DNA of 5,142 bases from Bacteroidia bacterium. Lineage in GTDB: Bacteria; Bacteroidota; Bacteroidia; Cytophagales; Cyclobacteriaceae. The notes under the pieces are model-generated. The model was not told the origin of the DNA. It did no database searches and saw only the letters and a list, made by a program, of their open reading frames with translations. Both the position numbers and the translations under genes were made by a program. Location: NCBI GenBank assembly GCA_025356795.1, contig JANXRR010000131.1, positions 1 through 5,142 of the forward strand, written 5' to 3'. The first letter of the stretch is position 1. Each line of letters starts with the position of its first letter. Shown piece after piece: positions 1 to 3,762 of the stretch.

Positions 1-586
1 AAAAGAAATTTGCACCTGGTCCTTCAGCAACGAAACCGCTAAGATCAAGCAATAAGCCATCATCAAATCCACGTTTCTTGGCCTCGGTAGTTGCTAAAAT
101 AGAATTTACATATAAGCCACATACTTTGGCTTCCATTGTTACAGCTTTTGGGTTCGGTCTCTGGAAAGAGGAAATACAAATGCGTGACGGCTTTAGAGTA
201 GGGTGTTGTTCGCATTGCCATGCTGCAATCATCAACGAGACTCCATTAGGTGCTGTGAGAGCCATGTTAGGGCTGCAAAAAACTAGAGGACGTATGTAGG
301 CGTTCGATAAATTGTTTTTGTCTAACACTTGATAGGTTGCTTGGACCATTTCTTCTGCTTCGTAGACGAACGGAATGCCCATAAGTTTGCAGCTTCTTTT
401 TAGGCGCTCAAAGTGCTCATGAGGCTTAAAGAGCTTGGTACCATTGACCGTTTCATATGCGCGAATACCTTCAAACACGCCATAGCCGTAATGCAAGGTC
501 TGGCCAAAAAGATCGGTCTTGGCTTCATTTGCTTTTATGAAGTTTCCATCGAGGAAGAGAACCGTGTCGGTGTTATAATATTCCAT
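1..586 (-). CDS. ilvE: Branched-chain amino acid aminotransferase, N-terminal 195 residues (cut by the window edge)
   Basis: This is a PLP-dependent class IV aminotransferase that interconverts Leu, Ile and Val with their 2-keto acids, using glutamate/2-oxoglutarate, in the cytoplasm. The frame is open from the ATG at 586 to the window edge with no stop. Recognisable stretches are TLHYGYGVFEGIRAY (residues 30-44, active-site region of BCAT enzymes), FKPHEHFERLKRSCKLMGIP (53-72), NAYIRPLV (95-102), the segment MEAKVCG with K154 as the expected PLP-binding lysine, NSILATTEAKKRG (161-173), and GFVAEGPGANFF (184-195). Family members are about 290-360 residues, so roughly a third is missing to the left. 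The ATG is chosen because MEYYNTDTVLFLDG matches the usual start of the family and the attenuator ends about 35 bases upstream. No strong Shine-Dalgarno is seen. Regulation by the upstream leader peptide and terminator supports branched-chain specificity over the related D-amino acid transaminases and aminodeoxychorismate lyases of the same fold. Confidence 0.95.
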   Translation of the reverse strand, partial: MEYYNTDTVLFLDGNFIKANEAKTDLFGQTLHYGYGVFEGIRAYETVNGTKLFKPHEHFERLKRSCKLMGIPFVYEAEEMVQATYQVLDKNNLSNAYIRPLVFCSPNMALTAPNGVSLMIAAWQCEQHPTLKPSRICISSFQRPNPKAVTMEAKVCGLYVNSILATTEAKKRGFDDGLLLDLSGFVAEGPGANFF

Positions 587-620
587 ACTTTTAAAACAAT
601 CGTTAGTTTGCAGCAGACTA

Positions 621-656
621 TATAAAACAAAACCGTCCCGCTTTTGGGCGGGACGG
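621..656 (-). terminator. Intrinsic terminator of the ilvE attenuator
   Basis: Read on the minus strand, CCGTCCCGC (656-648) pairs perfectly with GCGGGACGG (641-633) around a 6-base loop, and TTTTGTTTTATA (632-621) follows at once. This is a classic rho-independent terminator. It works only leftward, because the plus-strand side has no T tract. It lies 34 bases before the ilvE start codon and 24 bases after the leader-peptide stop, so it can stop transcription before ilvE. It would also end any transcript reading out of the hydrolase gene to the right. Confidence 0.85.
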
Positions 657-691
657 CTGATATAGTTTAAAACATGATCGTCAACGCCCCG
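649..691 (-). promoter_or_regulatory. Candidate antiterminator stem over the leader stop codon
   Basis: On the minus strand CGGGGCG (691-685) can pair with CGTCCCG (655-649), with one G-U pair. The stem can be extended past one bulged base (656) by TTGA (684-681) with TCAG (660-657), which includes one more G-U. The 3' half is the 5' arm of the terminator, so the two structures exclude each other. The 5' half covers leader codons 27-29 and the TGA stop. A ribosome that reaches the stop would block it and allow termination. A ribosome stalled earlier, in the Val/Leu/Ile block, would leave it free. Pairing was found by eye, and no folding energy was computed. Confidence 0.55.
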
Positions 692-770
692 GTTTTCGGA
701 GAATAATGACGCTAAGCACAACACCATAGCTGATTAAATTAAGTTGGTTCTTGATTGTGCTTAGGTTCAT
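681..770 (-). CDS. ilv-type leader peptide (29 residues) of the ilvE attenuator
   Basis: This short frame begins at the ATG at 770, directly after an in-frame TAA (774-776), and ends with TGA at 681-683. The peptide starts MNLSTIKNQLNLI and continues through SYGVVLSVIILRKPGR. Twelve of its 29 residues are Leu, Ile or Val. Seven of the eight residues 17-24 are branched-chain (VVLSVIIL), using all three amino acids. That composition, the position 94 bases before ilvE, and the terminator between them identify it as the sensor of a ribosome-mediated transcription attenuator, comparable in design to the ilv leaders of enterobacteria. The peptide itself probably has no further function. A purine-rich AGAAGAAAA lies 8-16 bases before the ATG, and initiation signals are otherwise unremarkable. 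It is not a shadow of another gene, since no gene lies on either strand here. Confidence 0.85.
   Translation of the reverse strand: MNLSTIKNQLNLISYGVVLSVIILRKPGR
712..764 (-). promoter_or_regulatory. Pause-type hairpin within the leader peptide frame
   Basis: On the minus strand CTAAGCACAA (764-755, leader codons 3-6) is perfectly complementary to TTGTGCTTAG (721-712, leader codons 17-20), with 33 bases between. In attenuators of this kind an early hairpin inside the leader makes RNA polymerase pause until the first ribosome starts translating. A ribosome moving through the leader would melt it. The 10-bp perfect match within a coding leader of 87 bases is unlikely to be an accident. The role is inferred from position. 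Confidence 0.55.
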
Positions 771-795
771 GCGTTAGTTTTCTTCTGCTGTGATA

Positions 796-841
796 CAAGG
801 TTCACGAATTTTAACGTGGTATTCAAGGATTCGGCAGAAAA
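796..841 (-). promoter_or_regulatory. Candidate promoter of the leader-ilvE transcript
   Basis: The Bacteroidota promoter consensus is TTTG near -33 and TAnnTTTG near -7. On the minus strand a T-rich TTTTCTG (841-835) could serve as -33. Two -7 candidates follow: TAAAATTCG (813-805), 21 bases downstream, and GAACCTTG (803-796), which aligns with the hydrolase promoter candidate. Neither fits the consensus well. The placement 25-34 bases before the leader ATG is reasonable, and a promoter is needed in this gap if ilvE is not only read through from the hydrolase gene. Confidence 0.3.
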
Positions 842-872
842 TAATTTTAGGTAGCTGTTGAACGAATGTTAG
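818..872 (-). repeat. Imperfect direct repeat, copy 1 (upstream of the ilvE leader)
   Basis: On the minus strand this begins with CTAACATTCGTTCAA (872-858), identical over 15 bases to copy 2 at 2899-2913. The next 23 aligned positions match at 15, ending in a T-rich TTTTCTG. TGAATACC (825-818) is again identical in both, with a one-base offset. It starts 10 bases after the hydrolase stop codon and runs into the presumed ilvE leader promoter, the same relative place that copy 2 holds before the hydrolase gene. Confidence 0.65.
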
Positions 873-882
873 GTAGAGGGAT

Positions 883-2799
883 TTATTTTTTTTCGCTAAT
901 TGGCGTTGGTGTAACAAAACCACTCCAAAATTTTTCATTGAAGGGAGCATTCTTGACAGGTGGAACCCTAAAGTTTTTTGGCGGTTCAATTGGCTTGGGA
1001 TTATCAAGCTCAAGAGCATACACCAGAGTCTCTGAGTTAAAAGTAGTAATAGGCTTTCGATCATCTCCTTGATAGGTAAATCCAACGCTTCGGATTGTAG
1101 AGGGAAAATAAACTCCTTTGTGCTTCACATATGTTGTCTCAGATTGATATTGAGTATTCGCAATTAAAAACCTCGTTTTCTTTCCTTTTTTTTCCAATAA
1201 GTCCTTATCAGCTATATTGGTAGCGCTATATTTTACGATGGCAAAGTCAGTACTGTTAATGCAAATCACGCCAAAATAGTCAGTACTATATGGCTGAGCT
1301 GTGTTCCAATAGTTTGGTTTCTTGCATTTAAATGAGATCACATAAACGGTATCTTTAATACCCTCTATTATATTCTCAAACTGAAATTCAAAGTGCTTTA
1401 CGTTGCCAAGATTGATCGGGCTGTTATCAAATCGAATGACATCGCTATACATAAGGTCGCTAGTATATGGCATTATCCGCGCTGTATCTTTTACATTTTG
1501 CTTTCGCTGCTCAAGCAGTCTAAAGTAAAATTTGTTCAATAAGTGAAAGTAAGCATGTACCCTTCTGCTATAACCCTTTTCATTATAGCCTTGTAAAATC
1601 CCTTCGCATGCGGTAGGTGAGCTTCCGTCTTTATATTTCCACTTTAGCTTCACATACATTTCTAGGCTGTATTTTTCCTGTGGATAGTTCTTTTCAAGAT
1701 TATTAATTGCTTGCTTTACAATTAATGAAGCATTAAGTGGCTTTGACTTAACTGTTACTTCTTTTAGCAAATAATCTTTAGGATGTAATCGTATCGTTTG
1801 ATTTTGATTACTCTCAGTCACGATAAGTGCTTTTCTTTGATAACCCATTGAACTTACTATCAAAGAATCATCTTTGTTAATCATTTCAAGTTCAAAATTT
1901 CCTGACAAGTCGGTGGATGTTCCCTCCTTATTCTGATTGAAATAAACAACTGCCGATGGAATTGATTGATTTGTTTTTGAATCGATAACTGAGCCTGAGA
2001 GTTTTGGTCCCCGTCTCGTTCCCAAGTAATTTAAAACAGCCTGATTGAACAACTCGGGCTTTTCATTTGGTATGAAATGGCTCGCTTCTTTAAATACCTC
2101 TATTGATGAATGGGGTATAGCCGCTGCCATCCTTTTAGTGTGCTCGGGTAAGATAATATCAAACTCACCTGCCATTACCAAAACTTCTGTTTGAATTTGG
2201 TTTAAATCTTTTTCGGTTAGGATAGGGTAATGAAGCATCAATTCAATCAATTTCTTTCGTGTTACATCTGGTTCTTTGGCCAAATCATCTTTTAACAAAT
2301 CAAGAATATCATTACTTACTACCGTTGAGTCAATTTTAAAATTAGCGCCAACTGTGATAAGCTTTTTGAGTTTTTCCGGGTATTGTAGTGCTAAATGTAA
2401 ACCTGTGTTACCGCCATCACTCCACCCAACAACATTGGTACTTTTTATATGAAGGCTATCCAACAGCAAGGCCATATCACTAGCCATCAGTGTATACGTT
2501 ATTTCTTGATCGGAGTCTGTACTGTTACCCTGTGCCCTGCTGTCTGGCACAATTACTTTGTGGTATTTTGAGAATTCCTGAATCTGATATTGCCAATCTT
2601 TAATCGACTGGCTGTTGCCGTGAATCAATAAAAGAGGTTCGCCACTTCCATATACTTCATAATAGATTTTAATTCCATTGATCGAAAGAAATTTTCCAAT
2701 TTGTTTATTTGAGCCGTAGGGAATTTCTTGAGCAGCAAGAGAAAATGAAATTAATGATAGCAGTAATAGTGAAATTAGCATGTACCGGTAATTGTTCAT
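883..2799 (-). CDS. Secreted alpha/beta hydrolase fused to a CarboxypepD_reg-like domain
   Basis: This 638-residue protein has three parts. Residues 1-23 are a signal peptide (hydrophobic LISLLLLSLISFSLAA, likely cleaved before QE). Residues about 35-260 form an alpha/beta-hydrolase fold with the oxyanion HGN (60-62), nucleophile elbow GWSDGG with S127, acid D214 in AGEFD, and H241 in ASHF, so the triad is complete. Residues about 266-340 form a CarboxypepD_reg-like beta-sandwich (LSGSVIDSKTNQSIPSAVVY, TDLSGNFEL, SSMGYQ). The rest (about 345-638, starting KEVTVKSKPLNASLIVKQAI) resembles the long tail following this domain in many Bacteroidota envelope proteins and has no function I can name. 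The hydrolase part resembles esterases and epoxide or haloalkane hydrolases; the substrate is unknown. It probably acts in the periplasm or at the outer membrane. The ATG at 2799 gives a normal signal peptide; M7 would also work. The gene lies alone on its strand, 10 bases from a direct repeat, with no terminator of its own before the ilvE leader. Confidence 0.9.
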   Translation of the reverse strand: MNNYRYMLISLLLLSLISFSLAAQEIPYGSNKQIGKFLSINGIKIYYEVYGSGEPLLLIHGNSQSIKDWQYQIQEFSKYHKVIVPDSRAQGNSTDSDQEITYTLMASDMALLLDSLHIKSTNVVGWSDGGNTGLHLALQYPEKLKKLITVGANFKIDSTVVSNDILDLLKDDLAKEPDVTRKKLIELMLHYPILTEKDLNQIQTEVLVMAGEFDIILPEHTKRMAAAIPHSSIEVFKEASHFIPNEKPELFNQAVLNYLGTRRGPKLSGSVIDSKTNQSIPSAVVYFNQNKEGTSTDLSGNFELEMINKDDSLIVSSMGYQRKALIVTESNQNQTIRLHPKDYLLKEVTVKSKPLNASLIVKQAINNLEKNYPQEKYSLEMYVKLKWKYKDGSSPTACEGILQGYNEKGYSRRVHAYFHLLNKFYFRLLEQRKQNVKDTARIMPYTSDLMYSDVIRFDNSPINLGNVKHFEFQFENIIEGIKDTVYVISFKCKKPNYWNTAQPYSTDYFGVICINSTDFAIVKYSATNIADKDLLEKKGKKTRFLIANTQYQSETTYVKHKGVYFPSTIRSVGFTYQGDDRKPITTFNSETLVYALELDNPKPIEPPKNFRVPPVKNAPFNEKFWSGFVTPTPISEKK

Positions 2800-2832
2800 C
2801 GTTTTATGCGTTTCATTTTTTTAGAAAGATAT

Positions 2833-2840
2833 CAAATTAA
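2833..2840 (-). promoter_or_regulatory. Candidate -7 promoter element of the hydrolase gene
   Basis: TTAATTTG on the minus strand differs at one defined base from the Bacteroidota -7 consensus TAnnTTTG and lies 33 bases before the hydrolase ATG. A TTTG (2879-2876) within a T run could be the -33 box, but it sits about 35 bases upstream of this element and not the usual 19-21. At the usual spacing from that box there is only a poor match, TACGGTGG (2854-2847). The exact start is therefore uncertain. Confidence 0.35.
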
Positions 2841-2848
2841 TGTTGACC

Positions 2849-2860
2849 ACCGTATTCGGT
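2849..2860. promoter_or_regulatory. Short inverted repeat ACCG-TATT-CGGT, possible operator
   Basis: A 4-4-4 inverted repeat (ACCG, 4-base spacer, CGGT) lies just upstream of the candidate -7 box of the hydrolase gene, where a regulator could affect RNA polymerase. The motif overlaps two tandem copies of GTATTC (2852-2857 and 2859-2864). It is short enough to occur by chance, and no regulator can be assigned. Confidence 0.2.
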
Positions 2861-2913
2861 ATTCAGCTAAAAGGCCAAAAAAAAATTCTAATTACATATT
2901 GAACGAATGTTAG
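2858..2913 (-). repeat. Imperfect direct repeat, copy 2 (upstream of the hydrolase gene)
   Basis: On the minus strand this begins with the 15-base core CTAACATTCGTTCAA (2913-2899), followed by a T-rich tract ending in TTTTG (2880-2876) and TGAATACC (2865-2858). The same elements occur in the same order and nearly the same spacing in copy 1 at 818-872. It ends about 58 bases before the hydrolase start codon. Copies 1 and 2 have the same orientation and bracket the hydrolase gene, about 2.04 kb apart. Confidence 0.65.
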
Positions 2914-2921
2914 TAAATTGT

Positions 2922-2942
2922 ATGATATCAGAATAATATCAT
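2922..2942. repeat. AT-rich inverted repeat ATGATAT-7-ATATCAT
   Basis: Perfect 7-bp arms (2922-2928 and 2936-2942) flank a 7-base spacer. It lies between the aminotransferase remnant and direct-repeat copy 2. No T tract follows on either strand, so it is not a convincing terminator. It could be a decayed terminator of the remnant or a protein-binding site. Confidence 0.3.
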
Positions 2943-2958
2943 TTCAAGTGAACATAAC

Positions 2959-3184
2959 TCAACTCCCTAAATACTCCCCTATTCCATCCCTTATTGCCGT
3001 GAATGTTTTTATTAGCGTAGCTTCATCTTCTTCGAGTAAGGTAACGCGGAAGCCTTGTAGCTCGGAGCAAAAAGATGAGATGGGCCACTACGGACCCTCC
3101 TTTCGCGCCAAGCAAATAATTACACGAACGCTCATCGAGCGGCATCTCGGTGCTTGTCCATTCTTTCACTAATGTTTTTATATT
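2959..3184 (-). pseudogene. Remnant of a PLP-dependent aminotransferase, C-terminal end, frameshifted
   Basis: On the minus strand, one frame reads EMPLDERSCNYLLGAKGGSVV (to about 3086). After a shift of one base, the next reads PISSFCSELQGFRVTLLEED and on through IRDGIGEYLGS to the TGA at 2959-2961. Joined, this resembles the last 65-75 residues of fold-type I (class I/II) aminotransferases of Bacteroidota, where a 'VVP-SSF' segment is followed by 'GFRVTLLE-DE' and a closing helix. The break is at GTAGTGGCCC (3088-3082 region), where one extra base disrupts the frame. Upstream, stops appear in all plausible continuations (for example TGA at 3221-3223), and the cofactor-binding lysine and most of the protein are absent. 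It is therefore a truncated, inactive relic. The family call rests on remembered motif patterns. A sequencing error could explain the frameshift but not the missing 5' part. Confidence 0.55.
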
Positions 3185-3199
3185 GCTTACGGAAGCAAT
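3182..3199. repeat. Perfect hairpin ATTGCTT-ACGG-AAGCAAT
   Basis: Seven-base perfect arms (3182-3188 and 3193-3199) surround a 4-base loop. It sits where recognisable aminotransferase similarity stops. No T tract follows on either strand, so it is not a typical terminator. It may be a junction scar or chance. Confidence 0.35.
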
Positions 3200-3341
3200 G
3201 AATAATCTGGCCACTTGCGATCAAATTATGTACGCCAACGATCAACGCCAACTACTCAAATCCTTGCCCTGCTTAAAATTATAAGGATTTTTCATCTGGC
3301 ATGATTATTATAACTACAATTAGGAATTTAATTATTTCATC
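3200..3341 (+). promoter_or_regulatory. Upstream region of the padR-family gene with a short direct repeat
   Basis: No gene is seen in this stretch. Two copies of ACGCCAAC (3232-3239 and 3245-3252) lie 13 bases apart, about 90-110 bases before the PadR start, the second following a shared GATCAA-type context. The last 60 bases are very AT-rich, as expected for a promoter, but I find no good TTTG / TAnnTTTG pair and no clear palindromic PadR operator. PadR proteins usually repress their own operon, so an operator is expected here or in 3290-3341. Confidence 0.3.
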
Positions 3342-3701
3342 ATGAAGAAATATCAATTGGGAGAATTTGAGGAAATAGTCATGTTAACAATTGGCGTGCT
3401 TTATAAATCTGCCTACGGTGTGTCTATTAAAAAAGAAATTGAAACGCGTCTCTCACGTAATGTGAGTGTGGGTGCACTTCAAACAGCGTTGATACGATTA
3501 GAAGATAAAGGTTATTTAAAATCGTATGGAGGAGAAGCCACGGAAGAGCGTGCCGGAAGACCGAAAAAGTATTTTCAGATTACCGCACTTGGTAAAAAGG
3601 CAATGGAATATACAAAGAGCACGCGAGATGAATTGTGGAGTGCTATTCCGAAGATGGCATGGAATGTGAAAATGGGTGGAGCGTTAATCGTTATCCGTTA
3701 A
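3342..3701 (+). CDS. PadR-family transcriptional regulator
   Basis: This 119-residue protein is a winged-helix repressor of the compact PadR type. Residues 1-40 (MKKYQLGEFEEIVMLTIGVL, then YGVSIKKEIE) are the opening helices. Residues 41-61 (VSVGALQTALIRLEDKGYLK) hold the recognition helix. Residues 62-82 form the wing, with AGRPKKYFQIT near its tip. GKKAMEYTKSTRDELW (84-99) is the start of the C-terminal dimerisation helix, which is short, as in subfamily members near 110 residues. The form 'LGEFEEIV' with 'TKSTRDELW' is typical of Bacteroidota PadR genes sitting next to FtsX/MacB-type permeases. It is the first gene of a likely two-gene unit, 61 bp before the permease. It probably represses this operon in response to an unidentified ligand. 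The last residues (KMGGALIVIR) look less conserved and may be a lineage-specific end. Confidence 0.93.
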   Translation: MKKYQLGEFEEIVMLTIGVLYKSAYGVSIKKEIETRLSRNVSVGALQTALIRLEDKGYLKSYGGEATEERAGRPKKYFQITALGKKAMEYTKSTRDELWSAIPKMAWNVKMGGALIVIR

Positions 3702-3762
3702 TAGCCAATTGGATTATTTATGGATGGACATTCCCAATTAACCAGGTACTACTAATTTAGAA

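Noticed and set aside
78..299. Plus-strand open frame of 73 codons
   Set aside because: It lies wholly inside ilvE on the opposite strand, whose translation shows clear conserved motifs. It is a shadow frame.
413..625. Plus-strand open frame of 70 codons
   Set aside because: It is antisense to the N-terminal coding part of ilvE and has no recognisable features.
621..656. Hairpin as an ordinary terminator of the hydrolase gene only
   Set aside because: It is about 230 bases from the hydrolase stop, and a Leu/Ile/Val-rich leader frame with an alternative pairing partner lies directly before it, which fits an attenuator better.
858..874. Integron attC-like core (GTTAGGT matches GTTRRRY)
   Set aside because: The second repeat copy (GTTAGTA) does not match, no partner inverse core or folded site was found, and no integrase is present.
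774..1085. Minus-strand open frame of 103 codons ending just before the leader peptide
   Set aside because: It overlaps the hydrolase gene in another frame and crosses the direct repeat and promoter region. Its only relevance is that its TAA fixes the start of the leader peptide.
2918..3172. Plus-strand open frame of 84 codons
   Set aside because: It is antisense to the aminotransferase remnant, has no recognisable domain and begins in an AT-rich inverted repeat.
3023..3214. Minus-strand open frame of 63 codons as an intact small gene
   Set aside because: Its middle part matches the aminotransferase remnant and its end is the out-of-frame translation after the frameshift. It is better treated as part of the pseudogene.
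3198..3284. Plus-strand 28-codon frame upstream of padR as a possible leader peptide
   Set aside because: There is no amino acid bias, no terminator after it, and no link to the function of the downstream gene.
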